Positions 19,694 to 30,413 of a DNA stretch of 64,000 bases are shown here, piece after piece. Made by a program: the position numbers and the translations under genes. Origin of the DNA: Sthenelais limicola (Eukaryota; Annelida; Polychaeta; Phyllodocida; Sigalionidae); NCBI GenBank assembly GCA_942159475.1, contig OW804097.1, positions 113,894,582-113,958,581 of the forward strand. The letters run 5' to 3'. The stretch's first letter is position 1; each line of letters opens with the position of its first letter. The notes below the pieces were generated by a model, which worked only from the letters and a program-made list of their open reading frames with translations, was not told where the DNA came from and did not search any database.

Positions 19694-21919
19694 GGGATGC
19701 CCGGTATCAAACATTGATTGTAGTATACTGGCTAAATATTTATCTGTCACATATGATTTAATACATCTAAAATACACTTTAACATATTATTAATGCAATG
19801 CTGGTCTAATTCGGCCAGTAATGCAGACATTAGCAGGGCCATGCTTCAATGTTTACCAGACAAGAGATTTTATACAAATTGGTACCGGGCATCCCCATGG
19901 ACACATCATAATGTAGACCCAGTTTCACTGTAACTGGGGACCTAAAACCCTGTATATGTAATCCTAGTATCTATCCTAATATTCACACCAAATGACAATC
20001 TTCCCAATAAATTTATTGTGAAGATATGAATGCAAATGACATGGGGGGTATACCCGGTATATTAAGGGATGCCCGGTATGACAGGACAGGAACAACTAGG
20101 AAACATAGTCACACCGGTTTCACATGACCAGGCCTGTTTTTTTAACTCTAGAAACCTAGTTAACCACTATATGTAGTGATTGGGAGGGTATACCTGAAAT
20201 TTGTTGTACGTTGTCAACCAGAATGTGAGTGACAGAGGATTATACATGCACTTGGATGTCGTGGAAATATCGTTAAGATGATCAGGAATCAGTAATATGT
20301 GTGATATTCAGCTGTCTAATTATTATTTATGTGTTTAAAAAGTTGTTTTCAATCACTCTAAGTGAAGCATATTTCTGTCATACGTTATAGGAAGGAGTAA
20401 TAAAGCCTTACAGTTAACAAGAATCAAAGGGGGGATGCCCGGTACCATTATCTTTGAACTTGATTTCTATACACATTTAATATTTTTTTCATAATGGGGA
20501 TCATGTTAAGTTAGTTTTTATTGATCAGAAAGGTCATATGCATAACTCAACAAACATTTATGACTACAGTGACAGGGATATTGAGACAAACGTGCTTTGA
20601 ATGGATACCGGGCATCCCACACAAATCATTTTATGTTGATAAATTATAGCAAAAATAGCATTATTATTGCAGCTAGGGTCCTCCTATTATATATCAATGT
20701 CCCTTGCTATTCCTTCTTCAATGTACAAGTGAGAATTTGTTCATAAACACAATACATACTTTTTTTAAGCATATTAAAAGAGTAGTTGATACCGGGCATC
20801 CCCTGATACCGGGCATCCCCACTTAAATCCTAGTGCCTTTCACTAGGTCCATTTTGAACCTATAAATCACCATAAAACTTACCATTCAAACATATCATGT
20901 CTTACTCCACATATATAAGTGGCTTTATGCCTCATTTCCATGCAATTTTATTCAACTTTGATCAAAATCATGGTACCGGGCATCCCTTGGCATCCCCTGA
21001 AATGTAGAATTTTTGTCATAATTTCTACCCATGTGACTTTATCTTCTGTAATTTTTGCACTAACATGGCCTGATCCTTCCCCTAACATGTGGAAACGTTA
21101 AAAATGAGATAACTTTCATTTTTTTTATGTTCTCCACCCCTATATATTTTTATTCAATATTGTTATGATCCATTATATTGAGTTTTTATCATTGATTATA
21201 TACCCTGCATGCCTTACCACACATATTTCCTATGTAATTACTGAGTATCATGTACTTGTGTCCATTTTAGTAGCCACAGTGAGATGTCAGATAACGTGTA
21301 CTCTTCAGGGGATGCCCGGTATATGTAGAGGGATACCCAGTATATTTGGGAAGGTGTTGGTCTCAGGCCAAGTGAGGGGATATTTAGTCAAGAAGCCTGT
21401 ACATGTATTACCATATATGTTGTTCATATACTTGCTAGGTTTCAATTGATTTTGTCCACTTTGGTAGCCACAGTGAGATATCAGATAATGGGTACTTTAC
21501 TGGGGGATGCCCGGTATCATATGCAAAGGGATGCCCGGTATCAAAGGTGGCTTCTATTACCAATGTTCTCAGAGATACTGAACATGGTGAATTGGTTGTA
21601 AGTTGCTATATTGATGGATAAGATGTATGTGTTACATGTAAACAGGTTTTGACCCTGTTTATGGCAACAACTACAGCATTATTGAATTTATATTTGAACC
21701 ATATGTTACTGATCAAAACACTCCTATTTTTGAGAAATGTCATCGAATTGCTTTCTTGTCTCATAAACGAACCTGTTATGATACATATTAATGGATTGGT
21801 ATGCTATTAAATGAACATGTAATTTAATAGGGAATAGAATTTATTTGGAAATAGAATCATTCTGTCCTGAGTTATTGATGACTTAAGGAGCTGCTACTTC
21901 ATTTGATACCGGGCATACC
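19694..21919. repeat. cluster of GATACCGGGCATCCC motifs
   Basis: About 14 copies, most exact over GGGATGCCCGGTA. Forward (GGGATGCCCGGTATC): 19694, 20066, 20432, 21309, 21504, 21528, with variants near 20046 and 21330. Reverse (GATACCGGGCATCCC): 19882, 20604, 20788, 20805, 20972, with a variant at 21905. Spacing ranges from 2 to more than 350 bp, so this is not a simple tandem array. All lie inside the 2.8-kb element. Such clusters can be binding sites for a transposase or a host factor, but that is inference. Confidence 0.9.
21258..21545 (+). repeat. internal duplication, offset about 190 bp
   Basis: TAGCCACAGTGAGATGTCAG at about 21270 and TAGCCACAGTGAGATATCAG at about 21461 begin two related blocks that each end in a pair of GGGATGCCCGGTAT motifs. 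The motif pairs were therefore multiplied together with their flanks. Confidence 0.82.
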
Positions 21920-22309
21920 CACAAATAAGATCCCCTTGTTTCAAAGTCAATAAAAACTAACATATTGAAAGTTGGTGAGTATAATTGGTGTTTTTAGGTG
22001 GTGGGTATATACATGATAACAGTCAGAAGGAATATGAGTTTATACTTATTACTTTTTTTTCCCATCCTCCTAATCCTCATGAAATCGCAATTGTACATTC
22101 TAAAAAAATTTGACCCACATAATTATCGAGGATGTATTGGCAGAGTGAACAGTATCCTTGTACAAAATCCTCCAAATTGTTGGTTAAATCACTTCAGATG
22201 GGTAGGAACAAAATGGAACAAAAAGTAGAAAATCTTTAGTTTTGTATTGAGAGTGCAGCTTCACAACTACTGCTACTTTCATTGTTCAAAAACTAAAAAA
22301 AATCCTACT

Positions 22310-22545
22310 TTTTGTTTTGTTGTTTCCCTAGAGATCGGACAGTCCTTTGGCCAAAATTATGGAAGATTTTGCTGCAGGGCTTCACAAAATGTCCACATTT
22401 ATATTTCGGTGACCTGCTGAAATTGTTCACTGCTCAATTTCACTTAATTATTATCGCCCTGGCCAGTTTGACTTCATATTCTTGTATGAATATAGAATTA
22501 TAACAGCAGCGAAGTACTGATAATGTCAGTCCAATATGTAGACAA
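22310..22545 (+). repeat. dispersed repeat family C copy
   Basis: Shares GGAAGATT, TTTGCTGCAGGGCTTC, TTCTTGTATGAATAT and ATAACAGCAGCGAAGTACTG with the copies at 25960 and 40440. No coding capacity is seen. The class of repeat is unknown. Confidence 0.62.
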
Positions 22546-22691
22546 ATTTTAGCCACTTCCTGAAATGTTTAGAGCTATAACCAGGCAGATGCTATAGGGA
22601 TTAATAACCTCCATTTCAGGCTTCGCCTCGGGATTAGAGACAAAACAGTGCATCAGCTGGCCCGAAATGGAGATTGTTTAAACCTTAAGTA

Positions 22692-23060
22692 ATGATTCCT
22701 CCGACCCCCTCCCACTTGCACCCCTCAGATTCCCCATTTTCTTGTCTGCTCTTTTCCCTTTTCCCTTTCCCTTTTCCCTTTTCCCGGCACCCTTTGCCCT
22801 GTGCTCTTCTCCCGTTCCCCTTTTTTCCCTTTGCCCTTTGCCCTTTTCCCTTTTCCCTTTTCCCTTTTCCTTTTTCTCTTTGCCCTTACTCCTTTCCCTG
22901 CACCCTCTTCCCTGCGCCCCTTTCCCTGCACCCTTTTCCCTGCACCTTTTTCCCAACACCCCTTTTCCCTACACCCTACGGCCCTTTTCTCTGCCCCCTT
23001 TCCGTCGCCCTCCCACCTCCCCAGCCTCCTTAACCTACCCTTTTCCTTTTCCCATGCCCC
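22692..23060 (+). repeat. polypyrimidine tract
   Basis: Built on CCCTTTTCCCTTTTCCC and CCCTGCACCC words, so it has its own repeat texture unlike the CTCTC-rich tracts. Frames over it are artefacts of composition. Confidence 0.9.
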
Positions 23061-23313
23061 TACCTCCCCAGCCACCTTTCCCCTCCCGCCATTTACAGCA
23101 GACGTCCCCACTCGAGGCCGTCATGTTAAGAACCTCTTGTTTCCACTTATTCCTCTTCCACACTCAAACCTCTAAATGTCGTCTGCCGCAAGAATTGCCC
23201 CACTTTCCCGCCATGAAATTACCTTGACAACGGGCGGCAACGTGAGACCCACTTACTGGTGGCGTAATAAGCAGAAACACAAGCTTGCACTCATAGCGAC
23301 TGGGTACCGATGT

Positions 23314-23543
23314 GGGGATGAATTTCAAAAAATGTACAATTCGCCTTCACCAATCTTCTCAAATAACCCAAATATAAGACAGAAATGAGCTTCGAAATGC
23401 AGTTTAACGTAACAGAACTGATACTTTAAATCAATGCGATACCAAATATACTCAGATATACTGTACCCCAAATTTATCATTTTTTAGCAGAATTTACAAA
23501 TTGTGTAAAGCTGCCAATTGTAAATTTTTCTATAAATCTATCC
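23314..23543 (-). mobile_element. MITE-A copy, full length
   Basis: Left end GGGGATGAATTTCAA, right end CTATAAATCTATCCC. Exact ATGT duplication on both sides. Confidence 0.86.
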
Positions 23544-23577
23544 CATGTGGGGATGAGATTTTGGGGTTTGGGCGGTG

Positions 23578-23803
23578 TATGATCAGACTTTCAGAAAATG
23601 TACAATTGCCAGCTGTATACATTAGTAAATTCTGCTAAACTAGGCTGCAATTTGGTCAATACTAGGTAAATTCTGCATTGCATTGATTCTAGCAATCTGT
23701 TTGTTTAGGTTGAACTGTATTTTGAACTTTATTTTCGTGTGGAATTTGGGTTATATGAGAGGATTGGTGAAGGTGAATTGTACATTTTCTGGCGACTTAA
23801 CCC
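23578..23803 (+). mobile_element. MITE-A copy, full length
   Basis: Left end TGATCAGACTTTCAG, right end GGCGACTTAACCC followed by ATAT. The left flank is approximately GTAT. Confidence 0.83.
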
Positions 23804-24263
23804 ATATATCTATCAAAAAGGGGCCAGCATTAAGGCGTTGACTTAATGGTGGATCGTTCTCCCATTTCTTTGTTGACAATAGTGTGTCCGGATTGGCTTG
23901 AAATCCTCCTTTTATTTAAGGAGTTATAGGCCTTAATACATGACAATAAAAGTTTCAACAACAACTACAACAAAACAGATCTTAAACGTGATGTGTCACA
24001 AAAAAATATGTCTAAATTCTAAATTCTAATTGATATTTCAAAAATAAAAATAGCAATTTTAGCACAATAAATCAATTTTAGAGTTTTATTATGATACTAA
24101 TAGCAATTCAGATGAAGTTTTCATGGCGAGTGACACTAAAAATTGCATAACAATATGATGTTATTCCATAACATAACAGTGAAGACGGCAAAGACAGAAA
24201 TAAAAAGTATGATGACAAATTGGTGATAGAATGAAGAACAAGTGAGGCGTCTATAGATACAAT
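23804..24263. other. no recognised feature
   Basis: AT-rich with A-rich runs (AAATTCTAAATTCTAATTG near 24013). No gene seen. Confidence 0.45.
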
Positions 24264-24440
24264 GAGTCAAAAAATGTACAATTCACCTTCACTATCCTTC
24301 TCAAATAACCCTAATTAAAGCAAGAATCAGGTGAAAAATACAGCTCAACATAACCAAACAACCATCTGAATCAACTCAATACTAACTATTCTCAAAGATA
24401 CATAGTTTTGACCATTTCTCAGCCTATCTGAACAGAACTT
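24264..24440 (-). mobile_element. MITE-A copy, diverged
   Basis: AAAATGTACAATTCACCTTC and ACATAACCAAACAACC identify it. The left end is reduced to GAGTCAA and the right end is absent. Confidence 0.7.
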
Positions 24441-24507
24441 AATTAATCTGAGCTTGGCCACACCCATGTTTGGCCCCAGTCTCATTCATTTGCAGTTTTA
24501 CATATAT

Positions 24508-24742
24508 GGGTCAGATTTTCAGAAAATGTACAATTCACCTTCACCAATCTCCTAAAATAACCCAAATTTCAGACGAAAATAAAGTTCAAATTACAGTTCA
24601 ACCTAACCAAACAGCTTGCTAGAATCAATGTGATGTCAAATATACTCGAATTTACCTAGTATTGGCCAAATTGCAGCCTAATTTTGAAGGATGTACTAAA
24701 TGTGTACAGCTGCCAATTGTACATTTTCTGAAAATCTGACCC
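24508..24742 (-). mobile_element. MITE-A copy, full length
   Basis: Left end GGGTCAGATTTTCAG and right end CTGAAAATCTGACCC are near-perfect inverted copies. Flanks ATAT and ACAT agree at three of four positions. Confidence 0.9.
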
Positions 24743-25284
24743 ACATACAAAAATATATGAACAGTTACTAAGTAATATAAGAACAACTACCAAAACATCA
24801 AAATCAATAGTACAACAATGAATCCGGTGTACATACGGACATTTTCTGCATTCAGTTATAGAATGTCAAGTAGAAGTTACCATGACAAATTCCATCTACC
24901 TGTTATAATGACATTGGAGAAGGGCGAGGGAAAACTACAAAGTTTTTAAAAACCGAGAGCAGAAATCTCTGGGAGAAAGAAACTAGAGATCGTTTCAAAG
25001 AAGAAGGCCAACAAAGTGGATGGCAAGAGAGAGAGTGCGTCGTAAGCATGACAAAACAAATACCGAACAAAGTTAACATAAAAAATACCGAACAAAGTTG
25101 AAAAGACAGTCTGAGAACCCTTGGTATTCCGATCAATAAGGTTGGTATTGATCCCGAAAATGTTAACAGTTTTGCTCAAGCGCCCACAAAAAGCAATCGC
25201 GAGGACTTGGATTAAAAAGCAGCAACCACAGAAAAACAACTTTTCATTACGAGGGGAGGAGGAAAAGGAGATTCATTCCATTAC
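24743..25284. other. no recognised gene
   Basis: An AAATACCGAACAAAGTT word is repeated near 25058 and 25082. A 97-codon frame on the - strand is rich in Phe and Leu, without a recognisable domain or other support; I do not call it. Confidence 0.4.
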
Positions 25285-25425
25285 GTCATGACATTAGACG
25301 CTGACGTCTGTGACGTGATGAAGACGTATGAACGTCTGATTCTTATAACCGGAAGCTCGCCTCTCCCGACCAGGTCTCAACTAAGTAGGTTTCACTTAAC
25401 TCAAGGTCAAAAGGTCAGAGCAGGA
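25285..25425. promoter_or_regulatory. CRE, ETS and nuclear-receptor motif cluster
   Basis: TTACGTCATGAC, GCTGACGTCTGTGACGTGAT and AGACGTATGAACGTC hold five ACGT-centred CRE/ATF-like words within about 60 bp. They are followed by ACCGGAAG (ETS core) and AAGGTCAAAAGGTCA, a DR2 arrangement of nuclear-receptor half sites. The density suggests a promoter or enhancer. No exon could be linked to it. Confidence 0.42.
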
Positions 25426-25959
25426 CCGAGATTACCCGGAAAATAAGCGAAGTCATCCATAATCTTCAAAAACAGATTCCATAACGGTTTCCTGAGAAGT
25501 GATAAAGTTTGTGTTATTTTAGTTAAGTTAAACATGGTGTATTGCTTTAAAGGTTGGTCTCTGGGTCGACATGCGCATGTGCAAGAGTTCTCTAATCACA
25601 CAAGCAAGGTCAGAGAGGTCATTGAAGGGCCTAAACGCAGACGACTTTTGGAAAACAATTTCCCGCCAAAAGTTATTCATAGAATGATGGAGAGTTTCCT
25701 TGTCCCCTTGGTAGATAGTGTTTTGGTATTTTTGAACCGTTGAGGAATTCTCAAATTGGATTTGCACAAGTAAGATAACTAATAAAAGTAAATAACTGAT
25801 AGAATGAGACTAGAACCTTGCAGAAGTTCATTAGAAACAGGACTTCCAAATGACTTGAGGAATATGTGGTTTCAGCATTTTCTCATTTCCTATTGAAGTG
25901 GTCAGAGATGATGTGACATGAACTCTCCTCTTCTAAACAACCATGGTAACTCTATCCCG
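25426..25959. other. no recognised gene
   Basis: Frames of 69 and 79 codons lie opposite each other at 25528-25767 and neither resembles a known domain. If the upstream motif cluster is a promoter, a first exon could lie here, but I cannot show one. Confidence 0.35.
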
Positions 25960-26190
25960 CACCTCGCTCGTTTCACCCAACAGTTTGGAAGATTGTGTCC
26001 AGTTCTTTTTGCTACAGGGTTTCTAAAACGTCCTCATTTCTTACGATGACTTCACTTATACACTTCAACTTCTTGTATTATAACATAATTATAACAGCAG
26101 CAGAATATTTATAAATAATCCAGCGTCATAATATGAGTTAATTTTATTAGAATTGTTTTGTCATAATCGCTGAGAAGGCAGCTTTAAGTT
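25960..26190 (+). repeat. dispersed repeat family C copy
   Basis: GGAAGATTGTGTCCAGTTCT, TTCTTGTATTATAACATAAT and ATAACAGCAGCAGAATATTT match other C copies. It ends near AATTGTTTTGTCATAATCGC. Confidence 0.68.
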
Positions 26191-26556
26191 AGACGATTTG
26201 TTTCGCTATGCACACTTGATACAATCACCATGCCAATGCATTCTTTATTTAATTATTTTTCATTATCATTATTTAGAATTCGTATACAGCCAATATGAAC
26301 ATCAGGATCACCGTTGGGCAATTTTGTCTATTCAATATTTGTAGCTACTTATTATGAGAATATATTTTAGGAGTTTCATCAGGACAGATGCAGGACCTTT
26401 AGTAAGGATTATATATAGATCACATGAACCCAGTTCATCCATCAATTAATTAGGTCAAGCCTTGAACTAGTTTGGTCCCCTAGAGCCCAGAATATGTCGG
26501 CCTTGAGCTAAGGAACGCTGTGTACGGACTGGTATTTGGAACCATGGATGGATAAT
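26191..26556. other. no recognised feature
   Basis: No gene or repeat supported. Confidence 0.45.
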
Positions 26557-26715
26557 GGGCCAGATTTTCAGAAAATGTACAATTCGCCTTCACCAATCCT
26601 CTCAGATGGCCCACATTTAAGACAGAAAATTTAATGAGCTTCAAAATGCAGTTTAACATAACAGAAATGATACTTTAAATCAATGGGATACCAAATATAC
26701 TCAGATATATATATA
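26557..26715 (-). mobile_element. MITE-A copy, right end missing
   Basis: Left end GGGCCAGATTTTCAG. It ends in ATACTCAGATATATATATAC, so it was cut in the interior. Confidence 0.8.
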
Positions 26716-26851
26716 CACAGAGCAGCAGTATAGGCCCAGATAGAGCCACTATATAGTACCTCATCCCTCACCCACCATCCAGCACCAGTCCTGGGGGAGT
26801 GGTACGGGAGATTGCTCTATCTAGCCCTGAGATAGACATGTCACACTACTT

Positions 26852-27074
26852 GGGTCAGACTTTCAGAAAATGTACAATTTGCAGCTGTACACATGTAGTA
26901 CATTCTGCTAAATCAGGCTGCAATTTGGTCAATACTAGGTAAATTCGGGTATATTCGGCATTGCATTGATTCTAGCAATCTGTTTGGTTAGGTTGGACTG
27001 TATTTTTATCTGAAATTTGGGTTATTTGAGAGGATTGGTGAAGGTGGATTGTACATTTTCTGGCGACTTCACCC
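26852..27074 (+). mobile_element. MITE-A copy with exact ACTT duplication
   Basis: Left end GGGTCAGACTTTCAG, right end TGGCGACTTCACCC, ACTT directly on both sides. Because ACTT is not palindromic or AT-only, this copy gives good support for a 4-bp target duplication and for GGGT...ACCC as the true termini. Confidence 0.92.
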
Positions 27075-27118
27075 ACTTATAAACACACCCCAATCCCTAC
27101 TGTACCTCTGGGTACTGA

Positions 27119-27526
27119 GGGAATTTGTGATGTGTTTCAGAGAAATGAGTCACAAGTCGCAAAGTAGGGATTTTAAGATATCATTATATTTGAAAAGAGG
27201 AGATCACGCCGATTCTAATGATAGTAAACAGTAGATACCTGATAAGTATTTCTATATTTTAAGTTTGATATTTTTATTTTTGAAAAAAAAAGTTTGCAAT
27301 GTTTCTGGATGGGTAATTATCAGTACAGTAACTAAATATACTCCATATGAAAGCTTTCAAAACGCAAGGACATATTTAATACAATGTCCTGAAATTTGTT
27401 ACATGGGTTAATATGACTATAAGTGCTAAACCCCCTAAGAATCAGAACATTTCACAACGAGATCGTGTGAAAAAAACACTTTGAAAAATCTTAATTTTGC
27501 GACTTGTGACTCATTTTCCTGGAACA
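27119..27526 (+). mobile_element. MITE-B copy, both ends present
   Basis: Left end TGATGTGTTTCAGAGAAATG then AGTCACAAGTCGCAAA; right end TTTTGCGACTTGTGACTCAT then TTTCCTGGAACA. About 408 bp, no coding capacity. A second copy begins within its last bases. Confidence 0.82.
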
Positions 27527-27974
27527 TGATTCATAAGTCGCAAAAAATGGATTCTGAGATATCACCATATTTGAAATAGGAGATCAAGCTGATTCCATTG
27601 ATAGTAAACACTACGACACCTAATAATTGTTTCTATATTTTAAGTTTGATATTTTATTACATTTGAAAGGTCAAGTACAAACGAATATTCAATGATTCGC
27701 GATAGAAAAAAACGTGCTATCCACAGTGGATGTTCACAGACGTTAGCTTTCACAGTATTTAATTCCCAAGATATATTTGTGGCAATGTTTTTATTCTTTA
27801 GGTGTTTAATGCTTATTGTAGCATGAATGCATGTGACAAATTCCAAGACAGTGTATTAAATATATCCATGCATTTCTAAGGTCATCATATGGAGTAAATT
27901 CAACTACTTTACTAGTCATTTTTCATCAAGAAATATCGAAATTGTTTTTTCAAAAATACAAACTTCTACCTCAA
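27527..27974 (+). mobile_element. MITE-B copy, rearranged
   Basis: Begins ATTCATAAGTCGCAAAAAAT and runs forward to about 27650; then reversed interior (ATTTCTAAGGTCATCATATG, CAACTACTTTACTAGTCATT) leads into a MITE-A fragment. It looks like two MITE-B pieces joined in opposite orientation. Confidence 0.65.
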
Positions 27975-28108
27975 AATCTAGAATCAATGCAATGCCGAAG
28001 ATACTCGAATGTACCTAGTATTGACCACATTGCAGCCTATAATATAATTTAGCAGAATTTACTAAATGTGTACAGCTGCCAATTGTATATTTTCTGAAAA
28101 CCTGACCC
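27975..28108 (-). mobile_element. MITE-A right-half fragment
   Basis: Starts CTAGAATCAATGCAATGCCG and ends CTGAAAACCTGACCC, then ATAT. Confidence 0.8.
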
Positions 28109-28315
28109 ATATAAATGTGGATCTTTATGGAGACAAGCAGCAACAAACACTTGGACAAATCCCAAAAATCTTAATCAAATGACCTTTCAATGGATTGGAA
28201 AAGAACGGAACAAAAGGTCAAACCTTTGACCGGCGTTACCGGAGAGTGCTGCTTTTATCAAAACCCACATTTTAGTCATTTTGCTTTTGACCCTGATGAC
28301 ATTCACTAAGATTTC

Positions 28316-28775
28316 AAATTGTCGCTTGACTGTCCAAACAGACGAAACTTGTTGCAAACAAACCATAAGATCAGCTGAAATCGCTGGTGAAATCGAGGTA
28401 TTTTTGTGTATTTTGGATAATTAATTTGTTTACTAATATTAGCGTCTAAATTGCATGGCATGTATGGGACACAGTCCCGGGTGTTTGGTTTTAATTATGA
28501 TTGCTAATATAGCAGCAATTGTTTACTTTTTCATATTTTATTATTGTGTTGTGATATCGTTAATTATATGTGTCAATAGTCTATGTATACTCTGCTTTTT
28601 TATTTAAATCTTTGTATTTTTCTGTAATTCTTTCATGTAGTGTCAATCAGCCAGTATTGAGAATAATGTACAAGTTGAATAATGTCTTGTTATATAAAAA
28701 TCTTAAAACAAAACAAATCGTTAATGTGTGAGCCCACCTTTATCGTGTAGAGTGTTTGATCCAACCCCTAAAAAC
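28316..28775 (+). repeat. repeat family J, copy 1 (interrupted)
   Basis: CAAATTGTCGCTTGACTGTC, AAACTTGTTGCAAACAAACC and, after an insertion, GTTAATGTGTGAGCCCACC. The uninterrupted copy is at 29150-29280. Confidence 0.75.
28396..28714 (+). mobile_element. 319-bp retroposed fragment in family J
   Basis: AAATCG occurs directly before (28390-28395) and after (28715-28720) the insert and only once in the uninterrupted copy at 29223-29228. The insert ends ATCTTAAAACAAAAC, an A-rich tail. A target duplication with an A-rich 3' end points to target-primed retrotransposition, probably a 5'-truncated LINE or SINE on the + strand. The parent element was not identified. Confidence 0.72.
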
Positions 28776-29149
28776 AAAAGGACAGAGTATGTTCCCTAAT
28801 ATAAAAATATTACAATCACACAAGTAACGCACTAATTATAGTTAGATAAAATAAAATAAGATACTACTTTATTCATCCAAGTCACACATTTCATTATAAA
28901 GTGACGATACAGGCAAAAAACAGACAAATTGGTATACAGATTTCTGTTACAGATCCAGTTCTCCAAGACGTTACCACCTCTTTCAAGTAGTGTTAATTTA
29001 GTTCAGTTTTACATTCATGACATACAAGAAGATAAAATACAGTAAGATATAAGGATCCTTCTAGATTCCACTTGCTCTAAGATGATACCGCATGGTAACG
29101 TAATACAGTAGGTAATAACAAATAAGTTATCTATCATATTTCCACTCAC
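28776..29149. other. AT-rich, possible retroposon pieces
   Basis: AGATACTACTTTATTCATCC near 28860 resembles the reversed 3' end of a retroposon. No gene seen. Confidence 0.35.
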
Positions 29150-29280
29150 CAATTGTCGATTGATGGTCTAAACAGAAGAAACTTGCTTCAAACAAACCAC
29201 AAAATCGGCTGACATCGCTGGTGAAATCGTTAATGTGTGAGTCCACCTTTATCGTGTTTGATCCAACCCCTAACTGCACC
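29150..29280 (+). repeat. repeat family J, copy 2 (empty site)
   Basis: CAATTGTCGATTGATGGTCT, AAACTTGCTTCAAACAAACC and GTGAAATCGTTAATGTGTGAG are contiguous, giving the pre-insertion form for copy 1. Confidence 0.75.
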
Positions 29281-29443
29281 TTAGCCTTAACCTGCCCTAA
29301 CACAGGTTGTGTATTACCCGAGGTGAAATATTGATTTCTGTATCGATCGAGGGCCGTAAACAGCTTCTTTATTTAGTATCAGTCCTTCTCTCCCTACTTC
29401 TCTCCCTCTCCTCCTTGGCATTCTACTTCCTATACTTTATAAT

Positions 29444-29668
29444 GGGTGAAATCGGCAGAAAATGTACAATTCACCTTCACCAATGCTCTCCAATAACCCA
29501 CATTTAAAACAACAATAAGTATCAAACATAACCGAACAGTTTGTTTGAATCAACCCAATACCAATTATACTGAGATATACCTCGTATTTACCATTTTTCA
29601 GCCTAATTTAGCAGAATTGACTAAATGTGTAGATTTACTGATATTACGTTTTCTGTGATATGTGACAT
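29444..29668 (-). mobile_element. MITE-A copy, right end decayed
   Basis: Left end GGGTGAAATCGGCAG. The right end is only loosely recognisable (ACGTTTTCTGTGATATGTGAC). Confidence 0.78.
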
Positions 29669-29752
29669 ATTATATGTATAAATGTGACCCATATTTATCA
29701 AAGTCTATGCCTCTACGTATTCCTCCAAATAGATCTGAAGCTTCTGGTATAC

Positions 29753-29940
29753 GGGCCAGATTGTCAGAAATTGTACAATTGGCAGCTCTACACATTTAGT
29801 TAAATAGGCTAACTTAGGCAGAAAGATGATAAATACCAGGCATATCTGAATATATTTTGTATTATGTAGTCTTTTCTTAGATTTGAGTTATTTGAGAGGA
29901 TTGGTGAAGACGAATTATACATTTTCTGACAATCTAACTT
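29753..29940 (+). mobile_element. MITE-A copy, internally shortened
   Basis: Left end GGGCCAGATTGTCAG, right end TTCTGACAATCTAACTT. Flanks ATAC and ATAT. The next copy starts 6 bp later. Confidence 0.83.
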
Positions 29941-29946
29941 ATATAT

Positions 29947-30130
29947 GGGTCAGATTTTCAGGCTGCAACTTGGTCAATACTAGGTAAATTCGAGTATATT
30001 TGGCATTGCATTGATTCTAGCAGTATGTTTGGTTAGGTTGAACTGTATTTTGAACTTTATTTTCCTCTAAAATTTGGTTTATTTAGAGGATCGGTGATAT
30101 TAAATTGTACTTTTTCTGACAATCTAATTC
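29947..30130 (+). mobile_element. MITE-A copy, internal deletion near left end
   Basis: GGGTCAGATTTTCAG is followed at once by GGCTGCAACTTGGTC, so about 50 bp are missing. The right end ACAATCTAATTC leads into cargo repeat H. Confidence 0.83.
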
Positions 30131-30296
30131 ATACATATAAATGATACCAGATATATTGCCTGCTTCATCTAATCTTTCTCTTTCTTTGCAGGTAAGCGTT
30201 CTTCGATATACTGCATTATGGAGTAAGGTAACGAACGATTTTTCAAAGATTTTTTCAAAGATTTTTATTGCATACAATTTTCTGAAAATCTGACCC
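30131..30296 (+). repeat. repeat H between MITE-A ends, copy 1
   Basis: Shares ATACCAGATAxATTGCC, TTGCAGGTAAGCGTTCTTCG, GCATTATGGAGTAAGGTAAC and AACGATTTTTC with 47829-47985. Both copies begin at a MITE-A right end and finish in another MITE-A-like end (here a clean TTTTCTGAAAATCTGACCC). TCTTTCTTTGCAG|GTAAGC at 30179-30197 has the form of a splice acceptor fused to a donor. Confidence 0.75.
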
Positions 30297-30413
30297 TTAT
30301 CTCCTAGGGCAAGTTGCATAACTAATCCTTGCTTAAATCTCCGTTGTTAAGCAGAGTTTCCTTGCTTGGGAGGAAATTCCTGCTGTAGAAATGAAAATAA
30401 GGGTTGTGCGTAT

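Larger units (their letters stand above)
19294..22116. mobile_element. 2.8-kb element with MITE-A-like ends
   Basis: Left end GGGTCAATATTTTTTAGAAT then GTACAATTGCGAAATTT; right end AAATCGCAATTGTACATTCT then AAAAAAATTTGACCC. These are inverted repeats of about 36 bp with a few mismatches, and share GGGTCA and TGTACAATT with MITE-A. ACAT lies immediately on both sides (19290-19293 and 22117-22120), the same 4-bp duplication length as MITE-A. The interior has no frame longer than 94 codons and no transposase motif, so it is either non-autonomous or decayed. It contains a cluster of a 15-bp motif (separate entry) and an internal duplication. No other copy is in the window. Confidence 0.83.

Noticed and set aside
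24946..25239. 97-codon hydrophobic frame on the - strand
   Set aside because: No domain, partly overlaps a short direct repeat, and no splice or promoter support.
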